Both the position numbers and the translations under genes were made by a program. A stretch of 64,000 nt of DNA from Haliclystus octoradiatus (taxonomy: Eukaryota > Cnidaria > Staurozoa > Stauromedusae > Haliclystidae): contig OU744449.1 in assembly GCA_916610825.1 (NCBI GenBank), forward strand, positions 25,429,232 to 25,493,231, given 5' to 3'. The number at the start of each line of letters is the position of its first letter. Within the stretch, counting starts at the first letter, position 1. Shown here piece after piece: positions 51,594-62,465 of this stretch. Below the pieces are notes generated by a model, which searched no databases, was not told where the DNA came from, and saw nothing but the letters and a program-made list of their open reading frames with translations.

Positions 51594-52778
51594 CAATCAA
51601 AACGGCAAACCAGTAGCATTCTTCTCTCGTACACTAACAGATGGTGAGCAGAAACATTCTTCTATTGAGAAAGAAGCATATGCCATTGTAGAGAGTCTTC
51701 GAAATTGGAGACATTACTTATGTGCCCATAACTTTACACTAATCACAGACCAACAATCGGTCTCATTTATGCTGAACCCCAAACTTGCTGGAAAAATCAA
51801 GAATGACAAGATTCAGCGATGGAGAATTGAGCTATCATAATATAAATTCAGCATTATCTACAGACCAGGAACAGAGAATGCACCGGCTGATGCCTTTTCT
51901 CGGATACGAACTACTCTTGGAGCAACTCAAGCACATCAAAGCTTATACAACCTACATGACATGTTATGTCACCCTGGCATCACAAGAATGCTGCATTTTG
52001 TCAGATCAAGGAATTTACCTTACTCCGTTGCTGTGATGTCAAGAATGTAACATCATCGTGCACAGTGTGCAATGAGTGCAAGCCACAATACATGAAGCCA
52101 CCTGACGCCCATCTTATCAAGGCTACTCAACCCTTCGAAAGACTGAATCTGGATTTCAAAGGACCACTTCCTTCTTCATCTACTAACAAATATAATTAAC
52201 AGTTATTGATGAGTTTTCGAGATTTCCATTTGCCATTCTATGCCATGATGTATCGACGACTACTGTTACCAAACGTTTGCGACAAGTATTTGCTATGTTT
52301 GGTATGCCAATGTATGTACACTCAGATAGACGTTCATCATTTATGTCTAACGATTTGAAGGTATTTCTAAGAAGTCATGGTATTTCTGCTAGTCGCTACA
52401 CCCTACAACCCACAAGGCAATGGACAGTGTGAAAAATATAATGGCATCATATGGAAAGCAGTTTCTCTTGCATTAAAATCGAGAAGTTTATCGACATGTC
52501 AATGGGAAGTTGTACTACCTGACGCCCTCCATTCAATAAGATCTCTACTATGTACTTCAACAAATGTCACCCCTCATGAAAGGATGTTTAACCATCATCG
52601 TAGGTCAACTACTGGGAATGCTATGCCTACCTGGCTTACTTCTCCTGGACCGGTACTGATGAGAAACCAAAATATGCAGAGCAAATATGACACACCTGTC
52701 CAGACTGTCACACTCATTGAATCTAATCCTAACTATGCACACATCAGGCTCCCTAACCAGCAGGCACACTATACGTAG
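51594..52778 (+). pseudogene. gypsy RNase H and integrase, degraded
   Basis: In changing frames: FGATLNQNGKPVAFFSRTLT (RNase H start), SSIEKEAYAIVESLRNWRHY, LITDQQSVSFML, YRPGTENAPADAFSR, CHPGITRMLHFVRSRNLP (integrase zinc finger), and YNPQGNGQCEKYNGIIWKAV (the last catalytic Glu region of the DDE core). There are at least three frame breaks and several stops. Confidence 0.8.
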
Positions 52779-52779
52779 C

Positions 52780-53040
52780 AACAACGTTGTTCAATAGTAG
52801 TTTAGAGGTTGCAAGTTGTGCAACGTCTTTGCTACCATATGCTACCTTTTCTCAACGTTGCACGGAAGTTGCGAAATAGGTAGCTCTTCCGACGTTGCTT
52901 TGTCCGTAGTTGCAACGCTGCTGCAATGTAATAATTTTAATGAGAGTAGATCTCATTCGCAACGCTGTCGCAACGCTGAAGCAACGTTGATGAAACATTT
53001 TAAATATCGACTTTTGCTTCAGATATCGCAACGTATTTAA
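52780..53040. repeat. GCAACG/CGTTGC-rich patch
   Basis: In about 260 bp, GCAACG or its complement occurs roughly a dozen times (for example near 52788, 52822, 52854, 52896, 52912, 52960, 52971, 52982, 53029), at uneven spacing. No longer unit is evident. It follows directly after the gypsy remnant. Confidence 0.55.
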
Positions 53041-53882
53041 AGATCCGTTTGCTCAGTTGCTCTTCGAAGCCTTAAAATGCTTCTGGCGCATGTCACATGC
53101 AATTACATTGACAAACTGACAACATATGGATAGTTTTAATACAGTTTAATGGCATCATCTAATTAGCTTGTCTTGCTTACTGTCCTGCTTGTACTTTCTT
53201 TTCTCTTTTCTTTATTTTTAAACCCTTGGATCAGTCATCGTCATCTAGCCTCCTTTTGTTAATTAACTTAATCACAAATGGCGCTTAGCGAATGATTAAC
53301 TTCATAATCATTGTTGGAAGTTTAAAATATTTAAATTTTGGCGATCTACCTCAAGATAAAACTGAAGCAGTTTGAAAACATATACTCCAAGGAGATTATT
53401 TCACATGAGTTCAAGGTGTCATTTTATTTGAACGATGCTGGTAGAAGTTTGTGAATTTTCAGAGTTGCAGTTTGCATCGTCAGAGACGAGAGAGCAAACT
53501 CATAAACTCATAAGGTCATCTCAAATTTGGTGGAAACTTATCTTGGTATCATGATTCACGAGGCGTCCTTATCCAAACTCCGGAAATACTAAACAAGACA
53601 AATGTTCTTCTCTCTACAGGGTGCATCGTTTATATTTGTATTTACTATTTTCTTACAAATGTTGATATATTTAACTTGAATATATACTTGTTTTTCTTGG
53701 TTACAACATTTTTTGTCGCTGTAAATTTGGAATAACTATGAAATAGACCATACTTTGTAGCTACTTGAAATTCCGATTTGGATATGCAAAAACGATGCTA
53801 CAGGCATCCTAGGAGGTTTCAAATTTCAAAAATTTAACGGTGTAACATCCTTGAGGGCAATATTAACGCCAAATTAGAACAA
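53041..53882. other. non-coding stretch before gypsy gag
   Basis: No gene was recognised. If the following gypsy element keeps a 5' LTR it should lie here, but I could not match it to a 3' copy, because the element's 3' end is cut by the BEL element. Confidence 0.35.
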
Positions 53883-55123
53883 TTGGAAATTCGTTGTGCT
53901 GTAATTGAAAAGAATATAGAAAAGACATCAGAAAGTACCGACAGCAAATCCTTCTATAGAACACAGGAACTACGAGATATGTTTTCACAAAGACTAAAAT
54001 CAGTAGAGGTGTCACTGTCAGAACAAATTCACAACTTAATCCAGGATATACTTACCCGCGGCAACTTATTTAATTTACCGTCGTCATCGCCCGTACGTTT
54101 CCATGGCAACATGACAGATATAGCTCCTGTTACCATAGTTACTCAAGATAAACGAAAAGGAGAAGAAGACAATGAATCAATAAGTAGCCTTGCAAGCAAC
54201 AGTTCAATTCATGATAAAGACTGTGAATGTGCCAAGTGTATGAAAGATAAATCAAAGGCATCCTATTATAAAGCAAAAACTCAAAGTTTAAATAATTCTT
54301 CAGGTGAACGCAAATCTGTTTCACGTGTTAAGTTGTCTGCACCTCCTAAATTTAAAGGTGAGACGGAATTAAAAATGAACGCCGATGGTACCTACACAGA
54401 AGCAAAGAAGATGGTGCTGCATGGCTTCGTAAATTTAATGCTTATTGTAACGGTATGAATGTATCAATAACTGAGAAGGCCATGGTGTTTTATAATCTAC
54501 TTATTGGAGTCGCACAATCGTGGTTCGAAGGATTATCAAATCAGGAGGATTGGTTATCTATTGAAAGGTCCTTCAGTGAAACCTTTGTTCCAAAAGCCAT
54601 GGGACGGCATGCGGAAACACTTTTACTGAAAGCTAAATTACATGGCTCTGAGACATTAGTCGAACTAAAATTAAGAATTCAGAAATTATGTCGCTTAGCT
54701 GATTCAGATATGTCAGAAAAACAGCAATGCCGATATTTGTATCAAGCTTTACCGGACTCTATTCAAGCTGGAATTTTAACACGTGGAGATGACACTGTTC
54801 CCAATAAATTAACGACGTTGATGGATTATGCAAGAGCTGCGGAGAAAGAAAATGTCAGATTTAAATTGGTTCAAAAGCAGGCTGTGCAAGTTAGGCCCGA
54901 AGAGCCTTTCAATATATGCAGTTTAGCTAATGATCACGACGAAGACATTAATGTTGCACAAGTAACTGCACAAATTGGTAATTCAATTGTAGAAAACAAA
55001 CCTGCAGAGAGAAGTTACAATCGAAGTTTTAAAAACGGACAAGAATTCTCTGTTAGACAGCACGCAAAACATGTGAGGTGTTGGAAGTACTATGAAACTA
55101 ATATTTGGCGTCCACCCTATTGA
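53883..55123 (+). pseudogene. gypsy gag (two frames)
   Basis: Frame 53883-54458 begins with a coiled-coil-like region and ends in RVKLSAPPKFKGETELK, the start of the retrotransposon gag domain. Frame 54455-55123 continues it (AQSWFEGLSNQEDWLSIERS, LKLRIQKLCRLADSDMSEKQ). Near 55077 the expected CCHC knuckle is damaged by a frame change (VRCWKYYE, then HRSSECQAKYD in another frame). Confidence 0.75.
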
Positions 55124-55299
55124 ACATTTTTTGAAAAAGCAGCACATCGTAGCAGTGAATGTCAAGCAAAGTATGATTCTAAGCGAGCTTTGGCTGAGAA
55201 AAAAGGAGAACAATTTAACTAAGCACCACCTACTACCACTGATTATACAACTATCCCTCGAGATGCGACATCAGGTATATTATCTGATTTTTAAAAGAG

Positions 55300-56226
55300 G
55301 TGTGTGGAATTACCCAACCACATACCTCAACAATTATGACTGGGTGTGCTCAGGATAAGTTTAATAATTACCCTGCGTCATTCGGTCCATTGGTTTGTGA
55401 TAAGACAGATACTCCTGAATGGTTACAAGAACTCTCCGAAAATTTTGATTACAATACATTAACTATGAATTACTTTACACCAGATCAAGCAATTAAAAAC
55501 GATGAAGAATATCACAATAGTTTATTTGTAGAGCTAGCGTATAATGATTTACCCTTCCATGCAATGATTGATAGTGGCGCTGAATCTTCATTTATTTCAC
55601 AAAAGACAGTTAATTCACTTGGTATACATGCTGAAATGATTGATTTCAAAAGCCGTATTATGCTTCGTTTATCCGATGGTCATACCCGTATTCTTACTAC
55701 TGGAAAATTAAAACTATTGTGTAAAATTGGTAATGACTGTATTCCTATATCATTTCATATTTTGAACATCGATTGCCAAAAGGATTTAGTTTGGGATGCT
55801 ATTATTGGTAACGATTTTATTAGTTTACGACATTATTTTACAATCAATTGTATAGATTCTATAGTTACATTTGGCAAAGGTTTGAATTCTATTACTGCTA
55901 TATTGCATTTTAAGACGAAGAATATTAATTCCAATGGTATCAACAACACTTGTAACATTATTGTCAATCCTATTATTAATTCCACTGCTATTGAGATTTT
56001 GTGGAAATCGAATCGAAACTTAATCAACTACCAAGTAAAGGTCATCCAAATATCACTAGTACTGATGTTCTCTTTATCGACAGTCAGTAGCGATCAGATA
56101 TTGCCTCGAGAAGATATTATCGTAGAAGACAATAGACCACGAAGATGTCGTCCTAATCATCGGCTATCATGCACCTACCGAACGAGATTATGTCCAAGAA
56201 GAGGTGCAAAGGTTGTTGAAAATTGA
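55300..56226 (+). pseudogene. gypsy protease region
   Basis: A 308-codon frame with the retropepsin motif FHAMIDSGAESSFIS (the Asp of DSGA near 55569) and the later block DLVWDAIIGNDFI. It loses the RT frame near 56080-56230. Confidence 0.8.
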
Positions 56227-56269
56227 TGTTATTACTGAGAGTGAGAGTAGTTGAAGCTCTAGCGTTGTC

Positions 56270-56722
56270 TTGGCTAATAAAAAAGATGGCACTAAGAGAT
56301 TTTGTATAAATTATAAACCGTTGAACTCAGTTACTGCTGTTGATGCACATCCTTTACCATATATTGAATTTCTATTGCAATGTGCAGCTGGTAAAAGTTA
56401 TTTTAGTACTACACTTGATCTTGCGTCTGCTTATTGGCAAGTATCTGTTGATGATGTCAGTAGACCATTTACCGCCTTTGTTACTGATGATGGACTTTAT
56501 GAGTGGACAGTTATGCCTTTTGGGTTGGTTAATGCACCCGCTACATTTCAACGATTGATGAACAATGTACTACGACCTCTTGGTCATGAATTTGTGAGTG
56601 TTTATTTAGATAATATTGTAATATTTTCTGACTCTTTAGAAGATCATTTGATGCATATTGACCTTGTTTTAGACTGTTTGCGTAAAGCTGGATTAAAACT
56701 TAAATTATCTAAATGTTATTGA
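56270..56722 (+). pseudogene. gypsy reverse transcriptase
   Basis: NKKDGTKRFCINYKPLN, TLDLASAYWQVSVDD, MPFGLVNAPATFQRLM and the catalytic block YLDNIVIFSD, where the second Asp of YxDD is Asn. A substitution there would abolish catalysis. It ends in TGA at 56720; the tail of the RT continues to about 56950 in other frames. Confidence 0.85.
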
Positions 56723-56970
56723 GCGCAAACAGAGGTTGCTTATCTTGGTCATCGTATTTCAAAAGAAGGAATTAGTGTGAACAATGACAAAGTCAAAGCT
56801 ATATTAGACATTCCTACTCCAAATGAAGCTACTAACGATGCTTCAAAATTAAAGCTTTACAGAGATTTTTAGGTGCTATAGGATATTATCGGACATTTAT
56901 TCCTAAATTTTCCTACATTGCACGCTCACTATATGAACTGTTAATAAAAGATAAAAAATGGGAGTGGCGT

Positions 56971-58388
56971 TTGGATCACTCTATTGCTTTTGAGCAACTA
57001 CGTAATTTACTTATTGATGCACCAGTTTTAGCACCATTTAATGCTAATCAACCAACAAAGCTTCACTGTGATGCTTCTGGTACTGGTTATGGTGCAGTGT
57101 TGTTACAAACTGATGTTAATGGAGATGATCATCCTGTTGCGTACTTTAGTTGCTGGCAATTATTCGCGCTGTTGACCGTTTTAGACCTTATCTTTGTCAT
57201 AGAGAATTCACTGTTATTGCTGATCATAAAGCATTAGTTTGGTTATTTAGTTTAAAAAGACTTTCAAATCGTTTATTTCATTGGAGTTTAGCTCTGCAAG
57301 AGTACGCTAAATACATGAAAATTATACATCGTCCTGATAAAGAGAATGCAGATGCTGATATGTTATCACGATTACATGAATATGATGTAGAATCTATTAC
57401 AGTTGGTACAGAACAATGTCCTGCAGATTTTCCTGTATGTCCTTCGATTCTAACTGCAGGTTTATCTGTATGTCAAGTCGTCAAAGATAATGTAAACATT
57501 ACCGAAAGTTTGGATTTATTATTAGAACAAAAGAAGGATCCTGCATTGCTAAGGATTATTGAATATTTATCTAATACAATGGAACATACAAATGATGATA
57601 ATATTACAAAACAAAATGATATGAATCAGTATCATAATTATGCTATTATCTCTGGTTTATTACATCGAATTCCTGGTGGTAAATTTCAAGGTAGATACCA
57701 AGTATGTGTTCCTAATCAATTACGAATACCAATATTAAAGGAACTTCATGATATGCCATTATCAGGCCATTCAGGTATAAAACGAACATGGGCAAGATTA
57801 GTTGGTAGATACTATTGGAAAGGTTCATATCAAGATGTGGTTGATTATGTAACGTCGTTTACTACTTGTCAACGTAATAAAGTATCTAGGAAGCCAAAGG
57901 GTGGAGAGATACACCCACTTATATCATTAAAACCATTCGATCGAATTAGTCTAGATCACATTGGACCTTTGACACCTTCAGCTGAAGGCCATAGACATTT
58001 ATTGGTATTTGTTGATCATTTTACACGTTTGACTATTATTGAACCTACAAAATCTACTGATGCTTTAACTGTAGCTAGATTCCTAGTAGATAAAGTATTT
58101 CTAGTTCATGGTACTCCTCTTGAAATTTTAACGGATAGAGGGAAAGCATTCAGAAATAAACTAATGTTCGCTATCTCTTCACGTATGAAAATAGATCAAC
58201 GTTTCACTAGCCCTTATAATCCGCAATGTAATGGGCGGTGTGAAAGAAGAAATAGTGTCATTATGGCTATGCTTAGACATTATGTGAATGAAAATTACAA
58301 TGATTGGCATATATTTTCTCAGCATGTGTTTGGTTTCCTTCTAATAAGCTTGGACGATTTCGAATACAGGGCCAAGATGAATAAATAA
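56971..58388 (+). pseudogene. gypsy RNase H and integrase
   Basis: Frame 56971-57237 has KLHCDASGTGYGAVLLQ (RNase H). Frame 57150-58388 has FTVIADHKALVWL and IIHRPDKENADADMLSRL, then integrase: HSGIKRTWARLVGRYYWKGS with CxxC at TTCQRNK region, DHIGPLTPSAEGHRHLLVFV, LTDRGKAF, and SPYNPQCNGRCERRN (DDE core). The final 15-20 residues are foreign to the family, marking the break. Confidence 0.85.
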
Positions 58389-58853
58389 TTACCAAGTCTT
58401 CTAATGTTTTGATAATAATATAATTCAAATAATAAAATTAACATACATAGCTTTACTCAGTAACAATCTTTAGCTTCATCTAGGTGTTCTTGTTTCGAAT
58501 TGTTTACTTCCTTACTGATTTATTTACTATTACTGACACTGTTTATATGCTATATTTTTGCTGACATGAAGATTATTCTAGTTTAAGAAGTTTCTAGGGA
58601 TATTAGTTTACAAGTTAATTAATTGATTTTTACAGAAATTTCTAGTCTTCAATGTTTACAAAATTACATGAATAAGAGGCAACGAATATTCCAGCGTAAT
58701 CTAGCACGTCATACATTTGCTTATGTCACCTAATGTGCACACATACTATATGTAGATCTAATTATATATGTTTTAAAAGATTAATTATTAAACACTCCCT
58801 CCTAGTGAGAGAACTTTATTCATAATAAAAAGTTTTTGAATGATAATACTTAA
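58346..58853 (-). repeat. 3' LTR region of BEL/Pao element
   Basis: On the minus strand, after the pol stop at 58854, a polypurine tract AGGAGGGAG (about 58803-58795) is followed by TGTTTAATAATTAATC at 58794, a plausible LTR start. The LTR should run left from there and end with CA. The left boundary (somewhere around 58350-58400) could not be fixed, because the 5' LTR lies outside the window. Confidence 0.5.
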
Positions 58854-61808
58854 TTAATCTTCAATTTCTGTAACTACTTTATCTGTCCCTTTGACTGATT
58901 TTTCTTCAATTTCTTCCTTCGTTGCTATCAGAACTAGCTTTGCGATTGGTCTGTTGTAGGTACTTTTCTTTGTCTTTATAGTCACTTTTCTCACCAGGCC
59001 ATCTGTTCCTTTCTCTACGTTTGTTATGATAGCTAGAGGCCACACTGCTCTTGGTGCATTTCCATTTATACCAGTTTTCTTTTCCAAAACGAGGTCGCCA
59101 ATATTTAAGTTTCTTGACTTAGTAAACCATTTCGTTCTGCATAACATTTTGTTTGGCATTTTGTTGTACCAATGATTCCAAAAGGTTTGAATCCTCTTCT
59201 GAATTGCCTGCATTCTGTCCTTTGGGTGGTTATAGTCCGTATCTTTTGGTTGAGGTAAGATCATATTTTTTCCATATAATAGAGAATTTGGTGTTATCAT
59301 TGATGTCATATCCAAAGGGTCTGTGTTTGACATGGGCCAAAGAGGGCGAGAGTTAATAAGGTATGTGATTTCTGCCATGACTGCTGTCCATTCATCTGGG
59401 TAGAGTGTTCTGTTGTTGTAGTTTACCATTGCATCTAGCGCTTTTCTGACCATTTTTACAAATACTTCAACTGCTCCATTTTGGTGAGAGGCTGTTGGAC
59501 AATTCCAATCCCAGGTAAATCCTTGTCCTTTTAATCCATTTTCTAATAATGTTACTTCCCATTCTGACATGATCTTTTTTACATTTTTTGATGCTCCATT
59601 AAGGTTAGGACCTTGGTCACTATAAAATCTGGTTGGATGAATACCACGAATACTTGAAAATCTTCTCACTGCCATTAAAAATTTCAAAGATGATAGTCCT
59701 TCTCCACCTTCTTGATCATAACAGTACTCCAAGTGTACTGCTCGAGTTGTTGTGCAAACAAATACCGCTGCATGTGCATCTTTCACTACTCCACGTCTAA
59801 GTTTTGTCTTTAACGGACCAAAGAAGTCTACTGATGTATTCCAAAATGCAGGATTGTTGCCTTCCATTCTGAAGTTTGGTAGTTGTCCCATCTGTTGCTC
59901 TAGTAGTTGTCGATTTCTTGTTCGGCAAAATAGACAACACTTTCTTATCTTTTTTAATATTCTTGTAATTCCAATAATCCATAATCCATCGTTTTCAATT
60001 GCTGCAATTGTTCTATTCAAGCCAGGATGACCAGTACTCTCATGGTAATGTTCTGCTAATTTTGCAATAACTTCTTGATGTAACTTCTGAGTTTCTTCTG
60101 ATGTTTTAGGGATGATGATTGGTGATACTAAAGCAGGACTGAAATCTTTTGCTTGATATAAGCGTCCTCCCAAGCGATATACCTTTTCTTTGTTGTCAAA
60201 AAAGGGACACAATTTCTTGAAACTTTTGTTATCCCAATCAGTGAATGCTTGTAAAGCTTTGAAAATTGTAATTTCACCTTCTTCTTTAAATTCCTTGTGG
60301 ACACTTTCTACTGCTTCTTTCCACGTATTTTCCTTTGTTGCGATGGTCAGTATCTTTTTGCTCAATTCTTTGTCTAGTAGCTGAGGTTGTTCAATATTAA
60401 TAATTGCATTCCACGTCTTCTTTGATACCTTTCTTTTCTTTTTACGCTTCTTTACAGCTTTAATTTCTGCTGGATCTTGTTCTACTTCGATGTTATTCCT
60501 GATCTCATCTGTTTCAAATTCTGGAATGTCTTCATCATACAGAAATGATGGTCCTTTATGCCATTCTTCTAAGTTAATGTTGTTTTCTTTTGTTAATGGA
60601 TCTGCTGCATTATGTTTGGATGGCACATATTTGAATCTGCTGATATCTGCAGTCTCTTGTATTTCACCAATTCTGGTTTCTACAAGTGCTTTCATCTGTT
60701 GGGTGGTTGACCTTATCCAATGTAATACCACTTTTGAATCTACCCAATAGGTAACAGACTTGATCTCTTGTCGTATAGCATCTCTGGCGCTATTGACAAG
60801 GCGTACCATAATTAATGAGGCTACCAATTCTGTTCTAGGTATTGTCCATCCACGAACAGGTGTCACAAGTGCTTTTGCTGCCACGAATCGAACAGCATGT
60901 GTACCATTTTTCAACTTCCATCTGAGGTAAACACAGGCACCAAATCCTTTTTCCCCACCATCAGCAAATGCATGTAACTCAGGTTGATCTATTGCATCGT
61001 CTACTTTCATGCTTCTGGAAATTGACGTCCCCAGTTTTTCCTCTAATTCAGTTATTCTTTGCATCCAGTCTTCAGTTTCTTCATCTGTAATTACTGTGTC
61101 CCATTCATATCCTCGATGCCAAAGTCCTTGCAATGGAATTCTGAGGTTGACCATAGCTGGATCCAGTATTCCAAGAGGGTCCCATACTTTTGCTACCAGG
61201 CCAAGTATAATTCTTTTTGTCAGTTCAGGTTTGCTTCTAATCAAATTCAGTACTGTGTTAATCTTTAATGAGATAGTATCTTTATCTTTATCCCATTGAT
61301 GTCCAAGGATCATTGTTGTTTGATCTTCCTTTGTTTTTTCATTATCTTTATTTTGAACAAGTTGCTGTGATGTTTTCTTATCATCATTGTTTTCTTTGTT
61401 CATCAATTGTTCAATGTCTTCATTATTTGAGTGCCATTTCTTGATTACAAATTTTCCTTGCTTTAGTATTTCAGTTGTCTCTAAAATTGCCTTTTCTGCT
61501 TCAATGATGTTTTCTTTGGAGTCTGCAACGTCGTCCATGTATATGTGTTTTTTTACTATCGTTGCTCCAATCGGCCATCTATCAGCTGAAGTATTGGCCA
61601 GAAAATGAAGACTTGCTTGTGACAGATCAGGGCTTGGCGGGTCACCAAATAGTAGTCGATTCCATTCATACGCTGTAGGTTCAGAGCTTGCATCTTGTAT
61701 CCACAGGAAACGATGATAAGGTCTGTCTTGAGGTGATATTGATATCATATTAAGCATCTTCCGAATATCTCCAGTGAAATCTATAGCTTCTTCTCTGAAG
61801 CCAACCAA
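58854..61808 (-). CDS. BEL/Pao pol: RT, RNase H, integrase (984 aa frame)
   Basis: The frame starts inside the reverse transcriptase. KKHIYMDDVADS (residues about 87-98) carries the catalytic YMDD. It continues through the thumb (MILGHQWDKDKDTISL, WDPLGILDPAM), RNase H (LHAFADGGEKGFGACVYL, TELVASLIMVRL, WVDSKVVLHWI, KHNAADPLT) and integrase: zinc finger ESTGHPGLNRT with CCLFCRTRN, DDE core NTSVDFFGPLK, YSDQGPNLNGA and NGAVEVFVKMVRKAL. The order and 'K..GLW' spacing are those of BEL/Pao. It stops at 58854-58856. The longest undisturbed part of an otherwise frame-broken element. Confidence 0.93.
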   Translation of the reverse strand: MVGFREEAIDFTGDIRKMLNMISISPQDRPYHRFLWIQDASSEPTAYEWNRLLFGDPPSPDLSQASLHFLANTSADRWPIGATIVKKHIYMDDVADSKENIIEAEKAILETTEILKQGKFVIKKWHSNNEDIEQLMNKENNDDKKTSQQLVQNKDNEKTKEDQTTMILGHQWDKDKDTISLKINTVLNLIRSKPELTKRIILGLVAKVWDPLGILDPAMVNLRIPLQGLWHRGYEWDTVITDEETEDWMQRITELEEKLGTSISRSMKVDDAIDQPELHAFADGGEKGFGACVYLRWKLKNGTHAVRFVAAKALVTPVRGWTIPRTELVASLIMVRLVNSARDAIRQEIKSVTYWVDSKVVLHWIRSTTQQMKALVETRIGEIQETADISRFKYVPSKHNAADPLTKENNINLEEWHKGPSFLYDEDIPEFETDEIRNNIEVEQDPAEIKAVKKRKKKRKVSKKTWNAIINIEQPQLLDKELSKKILTIATKENTWKEAVESVHKEFKEEGEITIFKALQAFTDWDNKSFKKLCPFFDNKEKVYRLGGRLYQAKDFSPALVSPIIIPKTSEETQKLHQEVIAKLAEHYHESTGHPGLNRTIAAIENDGLWIIGITRILKKIRKCCLFCRTRNRQLLEQQMGQLPNFRMEGNNPAFWNTSVDFFGPLKTKLRRGVVKDAHAAVFVCTTTRAVHLEYCYDQEGGEGLSSLKFLMAVRRFSSIRGIHPTRFYSDQGPNLNGASKNVKKIMSEWEVTLLENGLKGQGFTWDWNCPTASHQNGAVEVFVKMVRKALDAMVNYNNRTLYPDEWTAVMAEITYLINSRPLWPMSNTDPLDMTSMITPNSLLYGKNMILPQPKDTDYNHPKDRMQAIQKRIQTFWNHWYNKMPNKMLCRTKWFTKSRNLNIGDLVLEKKTGINGNAPRAVWPLAIITNVEKGTDGLVRKVTIKTKKSTYNRPIAKLVLIATKEEIEEKSVKGTDKVVTEIED

Positions 61809-62199
61809 CCAATACTTTGAAAAGTGAATTTAACAAATCAGGACCTTTTTCTAAAGCGTTCCCGATTGACATTCCTTTGAATTCTTTGGCTGAATTCCAT
61901 ACAACTCTTGTCGGTGTGGATGAGCTTCCTTCTCTCTTCACAATGTGATGTTCTATGTAGAATGCCTTTTCACCTTCTTTGTGTTTTACTTCAGTCACAA
62001 ATCCCGAGTTGATGACATCTTGTATTGCCTTATTGTAGTCTTCATATTCTCCTGTTTTCTTCATTTTATCGACACGTTTCTTTAAAACAGCACTGACATC
62101 ATTGTAATTGTTGACCAAATTTTCAGGAAATCCTTCTTTCCATGGTAAGCTTACTTCAACTCTGCCATCGTCATTAAACTTTGTGTGCTGTTGTGACAT
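61750..62199 (-). pseudogene. BEL/Pao pol, N-terminal RT part
   Basis: Encodes LPWKEGFPENLVNNYNDVSA and FYIEHHIVKREGSSSTPTRV followed by VVWNSAKEF, the beginning of the BEL/Pao RT (usual 'YLPHH.V...T.R.VFDAS' block). It is in a different frame from its neighbours and runs into the 58854-61808 frame near 61800. Confidence 0.8.
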
Positions 62200-62210
62200 C
62201 TTGATGAATC

Positions 62211-62465
62211 TTAACTCATTGATTTCATTATCTGTACATACACATCTCTTTGTAGTGTTACTCCTGCCAGATCAGCCATGAACAGTTCTTTAATTTCATC
62301 GTTTGATTTTCTTGTTTCTTCGTCAAACTTTACTGTTGAAATTCTTTTAACGTTGGCTACATGCTTGAATTTGTTGCCTTTTCCTCTAACAACTGTCCAT
62401 CCCAAAGGGTATTCAATGACTGTCGCTTTGTTTGCATTGACCACTTCTGTTTCCACTTTGTTCAT
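62211..62465 (-). pseudogene. BEL/Pao region between protease and RT
   Basis: An 84-codon frame directly after an in-frame stop at 62466, so it was once continuous with the protease frame. It contains YPLGWTVVRGKG, the 'GWV..G' block that follows the protease in BEL elements, and FDEETRKSNDEIKELF. Confidence 0.7.

Larger units (their letters stand above)
51165..52790. mobile_element. Rearranged, decayed Ty3/gypsy element
   Basis: The C-terminus of a gypsy polyprotein (51592-51320) lies on the minus strand, while RNase H and integrase (51594-52778) lie on the plus strand, back to back. On the minus side, AAGGGGAGAA near 51312 looks like a polypurine tract followed by an LTR start TGTTGTGCATTTG, and the LTR has an AATAAA near 51210. 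The plus part has many stops. The two parts overlap in content (both cover the RLPN/MQNGKEA region), so either two copies or an inversion is involved. Confidence 0.7.
53883..58345 (+). mobile_element. Ty3/gypsy retrotransposon, broken frames, 3' end lost
   Basis: Gag, protease, RT, RNase H and most of integrase follow each other on the plus strand in at least six frames. The integrase reading stops making sense at about 58340 (after SQHVFGF), close to where the LTR of the adjacent BEL/Pao element must begin, so the 3' end is missing. It is not the same family as the Mag-type element at 12867-17670. Confidence 0.85.
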
